Assembly: GCF_040412425.1 (NCBI RefSeq)
Contig: NC_089784.1
Coordinates: 36,685,570 to 36,749,569 of the forward strand
Reading direction: 5' to 3'
Origin: Macrobrachium rosenbergii
Taxonomy: Eukaryota; Arthropoda; Malacostraca; Decapoda; Palaemonidae
Length of the DNA stretch: 64,000 nucleotides
Shown here: piece after piece, positions 33,340 through 46,873 of the stretch
Layout: every line of letters begins with the position of its first letter
How positions within the stretch are numbered: the first letter of the stretch is position 1
Notes under the pieces: model-generated
Database searches by the model: none
Seen by the model: only the letters and a program-made list of their open reading frames with translations
What the model was told of the DNA's origin: nothing
Made by a program: the position numbers and the translations under genes

Positions 33340-34610
33340 AAAACGCCATTCGACCGTTGCACAATGAAGTTGCTTGAAACCTTACACTTATTTTAACTAT
33401 ATGTAATAGGTTATTGACTAAATACCTGAACAACTACATTGAGAAAGTAAAAAAATATGCACAAAAACAAACTTAAGAAACTAGGTATCATTACACCTAA
33501 ATTCAATGGAGGGAATAAGGCGGTATTTAGCCTATCTGATTACAATTTAACCAAAAGAACGGGATTCCTTTTATCATTCTTTGGGCCTGGATTTTTGCTT
33601 GCCTGTTTACACACCTTCGTATTATGAATATTTTCAATCATTTGAAATTTTGCTTTCAAAACCAAAAACCCTCTCTGAATACTAACCTTCCTAAGTTTCA
33701 GAACGACCTATCAACATTTGCCCGTACTAATTTTAGCGAAATAAAACCATGATGGGCACCATTTTTTAACAAACAGGACCTGCTACCCTCAAAAAGACTA
33801 AGAAAAAACGCCGACATCCTATTTTCTAAAACTGATACAGGCAAGGGAACTGTCGTAACGAATTAAACGGAATATAATAATGGAAACAATTTTAAAAGGT
33901 GCTACCAAATTTAGAACATGGGGTGACGTTGACTGCAAACTATTTTTCAGAAACGAGGACAGAATAAACCGATTCTTGAAAACTGAATGATAATAAAACG
34001 ATAGACCCAACCGCCCAAGAAAACCTTATGTAACAGGTTCCTCATTGGTTGCTATATATGGCTTGCCTAAAACACAGGAGATTATCCCTGCGAGACCCAT
34101 CCTTTCATCCTACACCACACCAGGTTATAAAACAGCTAAATTCTTGATATCTCTACTAGAGAATATTTTTAAAAATGAATACAATCTAACCAACTCTCTT
34201 GATTTTAAGAACAGTATTTAATGCCAGATTCTAACTATGACAAGCTTCGATATTGAAGCAATGTTCACTAATATACCTGTGGAGGAAACTATTTGCCTTT
34301 AGATTTTTTTTTTTTTTTTTTGTAGAGGAAACTATTTGCCTTTAGATGGTTTTTTTTCTGGTTTCAAATTGAATGTTTCAACAACACTCCTCCACAGGGC
34401 TATAAACCTGATATCGAGTTAGAAATTATTCCACGAAGTAAAATTTCGCGGATTTTTCAATACTAATCTATCGGGCTTACTTTTCTAAATAGGTCAAGCA
34501 AACCTTTTTCATCCACCTGGTATAATGCATTTAGCACAGAAACTAAGACTTTACGTCAAATTACCTTATACACTGTACATGATAGTAAGCTTTTACCCTT
34601 AAAAAAATTT
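33340..34610 (+). pseudogene. Penelope-like family 2, plus copy with 3' end
   Basis: About 34020-34290 reads RKPYVTGSSLVAIYGLPKTQ, ARPILSSYTTPGYKTAKFL, LENIFKNEYNLTNSLDFKN and FDIEAMFTNIPVEET, a second copy of the RT seen inverted at 30950-31558. It breaks at a poly-T run (about 34300-34322) after which GAGGAAACTATTTGCCTTTA is repeated. The 3' end (34370-34610) matches 30165-30420 inverted. There is no YADD in this copy. Confidence 0.65.
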
Positions 34611-34712
34611 TAAATCACCACTCCGGCAGTTCGTGAGATTCACTTTTAAGAATCCCGAACTGTGGCTTCCAAAAAACACGCAAGAAGTTGCCCTCCTTGA
34701 TTGAATCTGGTG

Positions 34713-34860
34713 TAGTGTAAAATTAAGATATGAATGGAGGTACAGTAAAAGGAATTAAAGTGGTCGCAGGTTAGCTGCAAAGAACTTTAATGCCCAAAAT
34801 GCACTCCGATTAGAGCTGTTACGGAAATAATCTCCTACGGCGTTAAATCCAGCTATGGTT
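34713..34860. repeat. Truncated SINE (same family as 31559-31880)
   Basis: It shares TATGAATGGAGGTACAGTAA and GCTGCAAAGAAC-like sequence with the 31559 SINE, but only the second half is present. Confidence 0.5.
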
Positions 34861-35038
34861 TACGCCTGCCTTTTACTTGATTAAGACTACTACGCCCTCC
34901 GTTCTATTCCTACAAATAACTGTTTTTAAGCTTCAATTTTACATGAAATACTCAAGTACTTCGTTCAGATGGGGCTAGATCAGTTGTCTCCTCGTTTGTT
35001 CTGTTGAAAGGCTCACTCAGTTATACTCAACTTTATGA

Positions 35039-35215
35039 ACGTATTACTAAAATGCTTTTTTTTTTTTTATTCACAAGTTAAAGACAAGACCGATGCAAAC
35101 ATACTCCTATATCAAAATCAGCCTCGGACGTATTACTAAAATGTTTTTTTTTTTTTATTCACAAGTTAAAGACAAGACCGATGCAAACATACTCCTATAT
35201 CAAAATCAGCCTCGG
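35039..35215. repeat. Tandem duplication, 2 x about 89 bp
   Basis: ACGTATTACTAAAATG, a poly-T run, then TTCACAAGTTAAAGACAAGA to AATCAGCCTCGG occurs at 35039-35127 and again at 35128-35215. They differ by one substitution and the T-run length, so the event is recent. Confidence 0.9.
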
Positions 35216-36519
35216 TACACATTACCCTCAACTCAAACCGTTAAGCCTTGGAATGTTTATCATTTAATTTCGTGGGCCAACAGCAGTGACCTAATTGAAA
35301 AGACCTTTGAAAAAAAAATATTTTTGACGACTTTTGAGGGCAATGTCAAAACATTACCGTCAAACCCATGACAGCATGAACAGGTGTAAACATTTAGATG
35401 CCTTTACACAGTATCAAAATAATCAAGGTTTTAAATACTCAAGGTTTTAAATAAAATTATGAATTTCAATGAATTTTCAAGAACTCGCATCTTTATTACC
35501 GAGGAAATCATCCACAAAGCTACGGAGTGTCCAATACCCTTGAAGCTCGAGACACCCATATGGCAGCACTTAACCGGTAAACCTGAGCAGCTGATGTAGG
35601 GTCCAAAAATGCTATGGAGTAAATCGGTCCACTTGTCGACTCCATCAGATACTCATCAATCTGCAATACAAAACGAAGCGTCAGACAAAGCAAGTTGTTC
35701 AGTGTAAAGCGTCAAACCCTAGGCATTTTAAGTCAATTGGATTCGCTAAATCGTATAATAATCATGAGACAATAATCATGAGACATGAAAATTAAAGTAC
35801 ATACATTTTACTTTACATCGTAAGCACGTTAGTACCAGTTTATTTTAAAAATCTGTTAGCTTATCACGAGTAAAAAAACCAGTTAAGATCAATAACATCC
35901 AAGAAAAAGAAAAGCTATACCTGGAAAGCGAATCCATAATTCTGCAAAACCTAAGAACAAAAAATGACTAGACTTACCAACATTTTTTAATTTATACCTA
36001 ACCTAAGTGCAAGCCCCACCGCTGACATACGGTAAATAATTACCGTATGTCAGAAAGTGGCTCCTCCCCACATCAGGGGCTCCGCCCCTGATGGGGGAGG
36101 ATTAGCTTGCGATGAGATTTGGAAAAGAAACAAAAGCTAAAGATACTAACCATTTACAATGGTATAGTTACCATTCTCCTCGGTCCGATTGCAGTCGACT
36201 CTTCCTTCACCTCGCTGCACCTGAAAGAGTCAAGACCTGATGTAAGTTTGAGACAAGCAATTACAACTATATAACAGTAAGTCATAGACGTTATCACTGC
36301 TGATAAAAACTTCAATACATTTGAAACAATGTGTCAAAATATACAGAAATTCATATGAAATACAAAGTCACGTACTCACCCAAAACACCTGCTGACGAAA
36401 CCCGACGAACATCCAAACTATATGGACACCCATTGTTGCTGACGTATAAAATATGCCGAAAAACGTACTAACTTGAACGCAAATACAATCGCCACGAGGC
36501 AACCACCAAAGACCAAACA
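35216..36519. other. No gene or element recognised
   Basis: AT-rich single-copy-looking sequence. A short GC hairpin (CCCACATCAGGGGC/GCCCCTGATGGGGG) lies near 36070. Confidence 0.4.
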
Positions 36520-38141
36520 TCACCTCACTGAAGCTCAGCACACCCCATTCTGCTTGACTCCTCGACTGCCCCTTCCAGCGTAAACAGCGATCCGAGGCAA
36601 GGAGAATAAATAAACGTAAGGGTCTGTCACTGTCCAACTACCAGTTACCAGATAACCGCTTTTTTTTTTCTAAAACAAAATCGTTACGGCTCGCAAACTG
36701 ACGGAAGGTTTCACTGACATTACTTCCGTTTCATATTTCATTATACTGTACCGTAACGCCAAAACTGGAATGACTTTTAAATTTAGTTGCTCTTGTATGT
36801 TCGAATGTTCAAAACATTACCTTTACCACGTACACTTTATAAGATATGCTTGCCGAAGTTCTGTCTTTTCTAACTGTATATATGTAGTAATAAAACATTA
36901 CGTCAAGAGGAACATCGTTTTCGTAGCTACTTGCTGCATAGGTAATCGATCAACAGTATAATAAACGGAACTATAACTAGATAAATATTTATTGTGCACC
37001 CTGCTATACATCATAGACACCAATAAACGTAATAAATCTCAGGCTGAACTTCTGTAGTCAAAATAGCATTCCCTAAGACGCCGTTCAAAAATCACGTAAC
37101 ACTTTTATTGGTAATTTTTTACCCCTGTCCTCCTTGTCACGCCTCATAACACATGTCCAGACCCCCTAGAAAATTTTGTAACCAGTTAGTGGCCCCCTCC
37201 CCCGAATTAGTGTTCCCCCTTTTTTAACGCAATATAATAAATTAAAGTCTAGCCTAATACCTGGAAATTATTACCTTTAGGTTTTTCTTAATACTTTTAT
37301 GTTATGATATTAAAGAATCAGATAAATTTGAAATGAAAATGTTCTCTTATGCCATGTTTAGAAGAGGATTAATTTAATTTGTGATGCTTTTCTAAGCCAC
37401 ATTTATGCATAAAGTAGAGAATGTCGGAGCTCAAAAAAGGGATGAGTTTGTGATATTATTGCGTCATGAACATATAGTAGATGTTGAAGTACAAACAAGG
37501 ATTGATTATGTGATATTTTTTTAAACCCTATAATTATGCAAAAAAAAAAATATTAAATACCATATTCTCAATATTACTACAATATAATAAAAGTCTATTG
37601 CAGAATCTTTACTATCTCTCTTTTATCCTTCTACATTTACATCTTTTCAATAACCCGCCCCCTCCCTCCTTAAGGCGTTACGTAATTTTTGAACGGCCTC
37701 TAAATCATTTCAATATATTCCATGCATAGCCTATTAGGTGTGAAAAAAATAACCAAAAAATGCGGAAAAATAAAAACGGGTCTACATAAAATAAGTCTTT
37801 GTCTATGAAAATTGAGGAATAAATACACTAGCGTTCATACCAGATTTATTCACAAAACAAAGCGACAGGAAAAGTAACAAAGAATCCGGCTGCTTTTCGC
37901 CTGAGGATCCTTCAGTCATTTAAACATTTGCCAGGAAGTATAAACCAGTGACCTCAATATACACCTGTATACCTTAGAGAAATCATTTGAGGCTTAACGA
38001 CTTCGTATATTGACAAGTCAGGGAACATTCTTCGATAGCGTTCCGGTCGGTGGTCCGTCCATTATTGTAATCCTTCCTGTGCTTTGTTGCGTTACGAATG
38101 TTTGATTAATCAAGGGCTTTTGTTTGTTTCTTTTTTCACAG

Positions 38142-38397
38142 TCAGAAAATAGGGTATATTTATCTCACCCTTGTGATAAAGGTAGTAAGGATGACCATAT
38201 TAGATAGTGTTGTAGAAGCAGTAGTAACAGCTATGGTAGCCAATCCTCGAGACTTTTATCCGGATTCCGAAATAAAGAAAACGGGATACAGCCCATCCCA
38301 GGATGACTCTGCTATCTTTCTGAATCGTCGGCCGTTATGTCAACAGCAAGGTCCAATCTTGGTAAACATCAAGGTTATGGGTCGATTTCCTTTAGAG
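38142..38397 (+). CDS. Candidate exon of unknown gene, copy A
   Basis: A 256-bp open stretch between a good acceptor (TTTTTTCACAG|T) and donor (TTTAGAG|GTAACC). After one base it reads QKIGYIYLTLVIKVVRM, then ILDSVVEAVVTAMVANPRD, FYPDSEIKKTGYSPSQDD and GPILVNIKVMGRFPLE. No family recognised. Preserved in copy B, but that duplication is too young to count as selection. Confidence 0.3.
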
Positions 38398-38576
38398 GTA
38401 ACCCCCCCTCCCCAAACCCCGCCCCCGCCCCCGCCCCCCCCCGCCCCACACCGCCGAGTGTTAACGTATTTTCAGAAATGTTATCTGTGATTTACAGGGT
38501 CTATTACGTAACCGAAAACCAAATGAATATATAGTATATATGCTTAAAAATCACAGTAGATGCGCGTGACTTCAGT

Positions 38577-38741
38577 GTATAAGCGAATCCCACAGGAAAA
38601 TAACAGGCAGAAGTTCAGTACCAGTTTCACGTTTATTAACGCATCCTCTCATTCGTGCCACGACGATGCGTTGATAAACGTGAAAGCGCTTGGTACTGAA
38701 CTTCTGCCTGTCATTTTCCTGTGGGATTCGCTTATATAGTA
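38577..38741. mobile_element. Fold-back element next to (AT)n, copy A
   Basis: Arms of about 70 bp: TATAAGCGAATCCCACAGG.. on the left is inverted as ..CCTGTGGGATTCGCTTATA on the right, with a loop near CTCTCATTCGTGCC. The left arm lacks a few bases (AAGCGC-type) that the right arm and copy B keep. The right end runs straight into (AT)n. Confidence 0.75.
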
Positions 38742-38889
<148 letters not shown>

Positions 38890-40077
38890 GTATGTGTGCA
38901 TAATGCTTCGTGAACAAACCTGCTGCGTAATTATACTTTTTTGTGCTCGTAGATCGTGAGACAAGAGGATTGTCTATTTACGCTGACACGGTCCTCGTTA
39001 TAGTATAGCAGTTAATTTTGATAACTTATTTATTTAACAGTCGATGATAACAGCGTGATGGTGGAAACACTTTATCTTTTAAATGCAACCAATAGAAATT
39101 AGTGACTAAGAATATATTTTATCGCCTTCTTAGTGAAGCTCACTCTTCTTCTTCTGCCCTTTTCTTCGGATCTGTTCTAGTAAAGAGCGCTAGGTTGTCC
39201 AACCTACAATTGGCATCTGCACGGGAAAAACTGTTGCTTTGGTGATTCACACTTTTACAAAAATGAACTGTCCAGAGCTTCCAGGCCATAACGGGAGAAA
39301 AGTTTACTGTTGTCCAGTAAACACCAAGGTATTATAATTGTTGTCCATCAGGCACTTGATATTTATTCAACCTTTATTTGTAAAGCTCCCCGCACTGTTT
39401 CTCTCTTTTTTTTTTCATAGGTGGACATTCTCTCCTTAAATGTTTGCTACGCAGATTGATTTCCATTGCTCTTGCTTTTTAAAAATGCTTACATTCTTTG
39501 CAAAACAATCACCGTTAATCTTTTGTTTGATCTGAACTTGACCGTGACAATGAAAGCATAAAAAAGGAGTCTTTGTACTGGTGTTAAACGTTCACGCAGA
39601 GGAGCTATTTGTTTGCGCGTAATGACCAAGTGTAAATTTCTTTCGCCATTCATAAGGACTTGCCAGAAAAATATGCCTTGCAAGTAACCTGCCCCCAGCT
39701 GTTTGATTCTGCAAGGAAAGGCAGAGACTGTTTGCGCTGCGTCAGATACCTTTTATTTACATATTCATTTTCCTTTTTTCCCAAATATTTTTTTATATGG
39801 TGAATTTCTGCTTTCTCGGCGTTTCTTCACTTGGCTTCGTTGTTCTTTTTTTTATCTGGACTTACTATTTTGTGAAAACTTATTAAGCAATTGAAATGCA
39901 TTTTTATCTTGTTCCACGTGGATGTGTACACATATTGAGCGAGAACGTTAGTATCAATACAGTGCATAATGGTTCATTAATTCGGCCTTCGGAATAAATT
40001 CCATATTACAAAGCATTTACCCAGATTCTCTAGCCCTCTGTTGCCGTAGGAAGACGTGGAATCCGTTACCTAGAGAC

Positions 40078-40104
40078 AGGACGACCCACTTATAAGTGGG
40101 TCCT
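40078..40104. repeat. Near-perfect palindrome, copy A
   Basis: ACCCACTTATAAGTGGGT is a perfect 18-bp palindrome inside AGGACG.../...TCCT. It could form a short cruciform; no protein-binding role can be claimed. Confidence 0.6.
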
Positions 40105-40339
40105 GACTAGAGACGTTATATTTTACAGAGACATCGTATTTTTGTTTAGGACAGTGGATGTTGGTTGCATCCATGAAATTACGTATGTTGAGCGACTTGA
40201 TAAAGAATAAGGAGACGAGGGGATTTTAAATCACCTACCTTTAATCAAATTCGTACAAATCACCACATGACTGTATTCCTTCACTCAGCTGCTTTACAGG
40301 CTCCTTTATGATTCCTCGCTTCCTACGCTACACCCCCAG

Positions 40340-40433
<94 letters not shown>

Positions 40434-40452
40434 TATATATATATATATATAT
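40340..40452. repeat. (AT)n microsatellite, copy A
   Basis: About 112 bp of AT with one CAG interruption. Confidence 0.94.
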
Positions 40453-41534
40453 ACTAGTCATTTCTTCATCTTGGGTCGGGCTAAGGAGTCGCCGAAAGGT
40501 TCACTCATTCCGTTATGAGCAATGGATTTGGGATGGGGTTGCTTGACCCAGGCTCATGCTCCATTCCAACCAACTCCTCCCCTCTCCCCAACGGATGGTG
40601 TATGGCTAACATATCTTGATTTTATTTAGTGACACGCTTGTGGAACCGTGTCAGGCTATAAATACACTCATATTTAGATTTGAAATCATGCGAGACAACT
40701 GTCTAGAAATGAAATTATAAAACAAAGACGCGCTGCTATTGCAGTAGTTGTTGTGGCTGCTGTGCAAAACAAATGACAAAGATCAATCCTAGAATAAAAT
40801 ATCTTTGGTAAAATATGCATTTTACCAAACAAGATTAGGACTTCAGATATGACCTTAAGTTTAAGTATACCTTAGTTTTACCAGACCTTAGGTTTTTATA
40901 ACGCACTAAGCGTACAATTTAACCTTCTCACCGCGCCTTACTAAAATATATTTGGAGTCTTACAGAAATCATCAGACTTGGTCGCATAGTTTTCTAGTCT
41001 TCAGCCTGTGAGTAAATCACGGACATGGTGCTTTCTAAAACAGTTTTTTCCGGGGGAGTAAATGTCAAAAGGGACGGTTCCATGTCCTTATCTAGCCCTA
41101 CCCCGAAGAAAGGAGGAAAAGGAGTAAAATATGTTGATTACTGTTAGCTTATTGCTCAATAGTTACCTCTTTTACCGAGGCATTAAAAACACCGGTCAAG
41201 CGTAAACACTGTTTACGCTGTAACAGGTTTTTTTATAACTATTGAACTACGCGGTTATCAGATTTTGCTCTGAGGCATGTTTTACACTTAATCGACAAAA
41301 TATACTGTCTTTTGAAAGAAGGCAGCTGATTATCACGAATGTCACCGGGTTTCAGTTTTACTGAGGTGTCGGTGAAAGAGTGAGGAAGAGGAATGGCGAC
41401 GAAGTGGGTTAGACTGCAGGATTTGTTCTCACGCCACGAGCGGCAATACTCGACGAAGCCATGGCGTCAGTAGTAGTAAGTTAAGTATACCTTAGTTTAA
41501 CCAGACCACTGAGCTGATTAACAGCTCTCCTAGG

Positions 41535-41765
41535 GCTGGCCCGAAGGATTAGATTTATTATTTGACGTGGCTAAGAACCAATTGGTTACCTAGCAACGGG
41601 ACCTACAGCTTATTGTGGAATCCGAACCACATTATACCGAGAAATGAATTTCTATCACCAGAAATAAATTCCTCTAATTCTTCATTGGCCGGCCGGAGAC
41701 CCGAACTCGGGCCTAGCAAAGTGCTAGCCGACAATGCTACCGACTCCCCCAACGAGAAACTTGTC
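41535..41765 (-). repeat. Decapod-type tRNA-derived SINE, copy A
   Basis: The minus strand starts with a tRNA-like head: GGTAGCATTGTCGGCTAGC and box B CGAGTTCGGGTCTCC, then the body (AATTTATTTCTGGTGATAG, GGTTCGGATTCCACAATAAG, TTGGTTCTTAGCCACG). Same family as 30668-30860. A (TAG)n array follows at 41766-41816. Confidence 0.68.
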
Positions 41766-41816
41766 AGTAGTAGTAGTAGCAATTATAGTAGTAGTAGTAG
41801 TAGTAGTAGTAGTTTT
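41766..41816. repeat. (TAG)n microsatellite, copy A
   Basis: Two TAG/AGT tracts separated by CAATTATAG, on the head side of the SINE. Confidence 0.9.
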
Positions 41817-42807
41817 TAGTTTCTCTCTATTCAGAATAAGTCCGTGTAAAAAAATCTGAGGAAGGTTTACAAAATTTTCCTCCCGTCTAGCTTCAACATC
41901 TTGTTCAAACAACAGCTTTAATTTCGAGACTCTTGTACATCGAGAATTCAAGAAACAATTTACATGTGGCTCATCACTAATGAATTCAGACACAGCTTTC
42001 TCAAAACTGATTAGCATTCTTAAGTATCAACCGATGGTCAAATTAAAGTCGACCGAAATGCGTCTCATGCATTCCAACCACTACAAACAGAGTTCTCTCT
42101 GACTACAAATGAGCAACAGCACTTAAAGACGGGGCTTTGTGTCGCTAAGGTTAAGTGAATGTCCGTGCCTTGTAAAGACAGTCAACCGTTACTGAAAAAA
42201 GGAAAACTACATCCACACCTAAGGAGTCTGTGCGTACAGTAGTGGGTCACAAAGAGGCTCTAGAAGCCAATAGATTACAGAGTTTTTTAGTTTCTCTTTT
42301 TTTTTACATAAATCACGTCATACGAGCTTCATCAGGCCTGGCGTCATGTTGGAATTTCACTGTAGGCTTACTTTGCCGGGCGTTAGTTATCATTTGTAAC
42401 AGACTAAAAATTTTGCCATGCAGTGAGTTATCTAAGAAGATAATATGGGTTAGATTTTTCTCTAGATGCCTGTGTCAACAGTCTGTAAAACGTGTAGCAG
42501 ATGACACGTCCCCACTGAAGCTCACGAAGCCAACACACGCCCTCTTGAGTTTAAGTCAAACACCTTATACAGAATAATAATGATATATTAAGGAATCATG
42601 ATATATAGTTGGGAAATTTGCAATGATATTATGAATATCAATTCGTCAAATGTAACCAAAGATGAATTTCTATAACAAAACACAATGGTTTTTTTAGTAA
42701 TATTAACATTGTAACCAACTTTCTCATAGAGGACAAAGGCAAAGGTAAACACAGAGCATGAACAATCGATATCTTGTCTCTAAGAAGAAAGATTAATGTG
42801 AACGCAT

Positions 42808-42815
<8 letters not shown>

Positions 42816-42882
<67 letters not shown>
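42816..42882. repeat. (AT)n microsatellite, copy A
   Basis: About 67 bp of AT. Confidence 0.94.
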
Positions 42883-42884
<2 letters not shown>

Positions 42885-42985
42885 CTGAATCACGAAAATA
42901 TGGAACGTGATGAATATATAAATAAAGATAAAATGCATATATAGGAATAAATACATATGGATATGCATACACACATATATACAGT

Positions 42986-43019
42986 ATCCTTTACTTAGCA
43001 GAGTCTGCTAAGTAAAGGA
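42986..43019. repeat. Perfect hairpin, copy A only
   Basis: TCCTTTACTTAGCAGA and its inverse TCTGCTAAGTAAAGGA with a GT-type centre. It lies in the segment missing from copy B. Confidence 0.6.
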
Positions 43020-43020
43020 C

Positions 43021-43420
43021 TAAATGAAATATCGAAAGGCCACGAGGCAAACTCCAATGGAGCCGTAAAATCTGTCACCTTTTATCTTTATATATATATA
43101 TATATAACAGAATAATATTATATATATATACCATATATATAAAATACAACTATATATATATATATATATATAATATATTTTTGCACACATAAAATATATA
43201 TATGCATACACACACATATATATATTTGCAGTATATTGCATGTAGAAACTTGTATCTCAGGAATTAAAACTTGAAATGAAATATAAAGAGCATATGGCCC
43301 CTTCTCCCAGCAAATGAAACAATGGAGAGTAAAATTGTCACCTTTAGGTCATTCTTGAAGGTGCTGGACTTTTGTTAACAGAAGAATGATTAGAAAGAAA
43401 ACCAGTTGCTTCCAAAAGAC
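43021..43420. repeat. Local imperfect duplication, copy A only
   Basis: GCCACGAGGCAAACTCCAATGG and CGTAAAATCTGTCACCTTTT (43040-43085) resemble the sequence at 43300-43350. Copy B has a single version (GGCCACGAGGCAAATGAAAC, then CGTAAAATCTGTCACCTTTA). Confidence 0.55.
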
Positions 43421-44640
43421 AACTGAGATTAAAGTCATGTAAAACATTTTAGGGCATAAAAGGTCAGAGCTTTAAAGGCTGATCATCATAAAAGGAACAT
43501 CTGTCTCGTGATCAGTGATTAACCGAAGAGAGGCTAAGGACTTTAACAAGAATTATTGATAGTCTTAAGGTTCTCTTTTCAATCTCCTAAAACGTCTCAT
43601 GTAGATTTGGGGCAAAAGTATGTAGAATTGACTTAAATTATCATAATGTTCGTTTCTTAGCTATATTATTGTAGATTCCACGAGTTTCTAACAGATCATA
43701 TCGTTACAACTAGTTATATTACAATAATATGGGACCAATCAATTCTGTGATTTTTCACCGAAGTAAACAAGAAAAAACTTTTTTTTATTTTGGTCAGTTC
43801 TAACTGAATACAGTATACATGTTAGTTCATCCTTACATTTAATTCGTTACTAGTCTGGCCCAAATACAATGAACCCCAGCCTATAAATGAGATTTTATAT
43901 AAAATATTGCTACTTTTGGTGAAGATGATTTCTTATTAACATATTCTTTAAAGTGTTATAATAAGAAAAAATTACATTTACAATAAATATTTTCATCCAT
44001 GATTTTATGATCTCGAAGCCGGTGAAATAACGGGAACTTAGGGTGTTATTAGGTAATTCTGTCTTTTTGTCAGTCAAAAAATGTCTCACAGCATGTATCC
44101 AGAATCTAAGCTGGATAACATAGTGGTATGTAGTTCGTTGTCTGGGAATTTAGAATGGACGGTAAGTAATGCTCACAGGAACAAATTAGCGTTATAAATG
44201 AAAAAAAAGATGGTCGCTTTCCCTTTCACTGGAAACTGAATATACAGTATATAGAAAAGGAACAAATAATTTGATCATGTACATTATTTTTCAGGACACC
44301 GTATTTTTATAAAATTCTGTGTATTCTCTGTAATGTTCCTGTGAGTATTGTCACCAATTCTTGTAAACGTCCTCTGCAGCCTCTCCTTGCTTAATCCAGT
44401 ACCTGGGCTCACTCGAGGCAGGTATTCGTCGTCTGAAGATCAGCTTCTCATAGGTAATGACCTTAGTATGCATCAAAATGGTTGTATATTTCACCAATCT
44501 CGGCTGTCTTCTGCAAAACCGATTTTTTTTTTTTTTTTTTTATTTTGTCGTTTTCGTTGCTGCATGTAGTTTACTTAAGAAAGCCTTAAAGTAAAGGTAA
44601 AGATCTTGCACTCCGTTGGTTCACTTTTCATCATGGCCAT

Positions 44641-44642
<2 letters not shown>

Positions 44643-44723
<81 letters not shown>
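44643..44723. repeat. (AT)n microsatellite, copy A
   Basis: About 80 bp of AT. Confidence 0.94.
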
Positions 44724-44726
<3 letters not shown>

Positions 44727-46000
44727 CATAAGTGATCAAGTACCTGGTTATTACACAGATAATAAGACCAAAAAGTTACCTCACTTCAGCCAGACACTTG
44801 AAACCTCATAACAAAAATATTAAGACTGAATACTCTAGAGGTACAGTGATCCCATAGAACTTGCTTATCACTTGAGGAAATCAATCTAACTTTATCAAGT
44901 TATGGGTGAGGTAACAACTAACTAGCTGTAAACAGACTGGTGGAAAATGGGCATCACTTCAACAAACACTATAACGGTTTCCCTGGTTTTATTTCACCTA
45001 GATAAGTCTCAGGTGAACAAACAGATATATCACTTACCTTGTACACATTCATTAATTTCTCTGATCACTGGTGGTCAAAATGAAACACTGTGCTTTTCAA
45101 ACTTTAAACAGACAATTTTATTTCTAAGTTCAAAAGTTATAGCAGAGTTCACAATCTCCAAAATATTTATTATTACTTGACATAAGTGCAAGATTTAAGT
45201 ATTTCTTAACCAAGATTAATTCACAAAACTTTAGTTTATCAAGAAAGCAATTTGGTTAAGTAAAATTCAAACCATTAACTCTCACTCAAGTTTTAGATAT
45301 GCACCTGATTGAATAAACCCAACACAAGTGTTCACTAAAACATCAATAAATGGGAATCAATACAGGTGTTCACTGAATTCTCAATAATAAGTATGCACTG
45401 ACAAAATGCTAAGCAATCACCAGCACAAAACTTTGGAAAACACTAATTACAAAATTAGAGTCATATGATAACACAGACATATAAGAATGGAATATGCAAA
45501 AATGGAAATGTACATATAGTAATTTCACTATGACAAAAGTATGTTTAAAGATTATATCAATCTTTCAAAAGATTATCTTCACTTTTATAAAAAAAAAAAA
45601 AAGACTAAACTCATGTCTTTCTAAGACTTTCTCAAAGACAACACTGCCAAGTCACAATGATATACACTTAATAATATATAGTTAGCAGCAAGACGCATTA
45701 GAACTCACTATAAGAGATATTATCCACCTCTTATCAAAATAATAATTCTCTATCACAATAACAGCACAAAACAAGTTTGTTCGACGCAACTGGCAAAAGT
45801 TTGTTCTACGCAACTGGCACAAGTTTGTTTGACACAACTTACCTTCTTCAACAGAAAATAGTAAAACACATTTTCACAATGCTTCCACAATATAAATACC
45901 TTAGATCACTTTTACAAAATGTATACACTTCGTGGGTGAATTTATCAAAACTTATACATATAGGAGAGCAACCAGTATAACACCCTTGTACATGAATGAT

Positions 46001-46003
<3 letters not shown>

Positions 46004-46051
<48 letters not shown>
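46004..46051. repeat. (GA)n microsatellite, copy A
   Basis: About 24 GA units. Confidence 0.95.
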
Positions 46052-46054
<3 letters not shown>

Positions 46055-46783
46055 TTTATGCCAGCAACCCCTTTGCCTAACTAACTGTTTTTCATTCAGT
46101 ACTCCTCTTTTATCTTCAAGCCCTCCCAAAATACATGATACATAAAGTATACATACATTATACCTACAGGTATACATGTACAGTATACATACAGGACTGG
46201 AGCTTCAAACACCTTATCTCTATGATGGACATCTGCCACTCACTCAAAACACCTGGGCAAGCAAAGAAGTATTCTGGACCAAATTCTGGGTCGGCTGTCA
46301 GCGTGTCAACTTTATCTCTCTCACTTACTCATTCTTGCTACTCTCATTATGGAAACATAATAGACATAGACAAAGATAATAACCTCAGAATAGGCACACA
46401 GAACAAATGTGTAACAAGCATTTGGCCGCTAACTGTCAACTCATCAAAGATAACCAAAGTGGCTCTTGCCTTTCTTCCTTCACCCTAAACACCTGTGTCA
46501 ATACAGGATGTGGCTAAGTGATAAGAATCGTAACCTTTCTCTCTACTCGGCATTAACACTCAGTATTCATTTTAATATACTGCACATTATATTAAATAAA
46601 TGAAAAAAAAACATATCAAAACATATTTCAGAATCACATGATATGCAATTTATCTGTAAGAAAAAGACATTTTAAGATCATATTATCATATCTCACAACA
46701 AATGACGAATGTGCAAGCAAAACATCAAAATTTTCACACAGACTCATATCATGTTTGTAGAATGGTTATATATATTATAACCC

Positions 46784-46789
<6 letters not shown>

Positions 46790-46871
<82 letters not shown>
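46790..46871. repeat. (AT)n microsatellite abutting Penelope-like 3' end, copy A
   Basis: About 80 bp of AT directly followed by TACCTTTATCACATACACAA, the terminal sequence of the minus Penelope-like fragment. Confidence 0.94.

Positions 46872-46873
<2 letters not shown>

Noticed and set aside
39170..39330. Open stretch with MNCPELPGHNGRKVYCCPVN and a GT after it
   Set aside because: Copy B has a one-base insertion in it, no acceptor is clear, and no family is recognised.
44078..44161. Possible start exon MSHSMYPESKLDNIV with donor GTAAGT, and a possible exon at 44381-44454
   Set aside because: The phases of the two do not agree, and persistence in the young duplicate is not evidence of coding.
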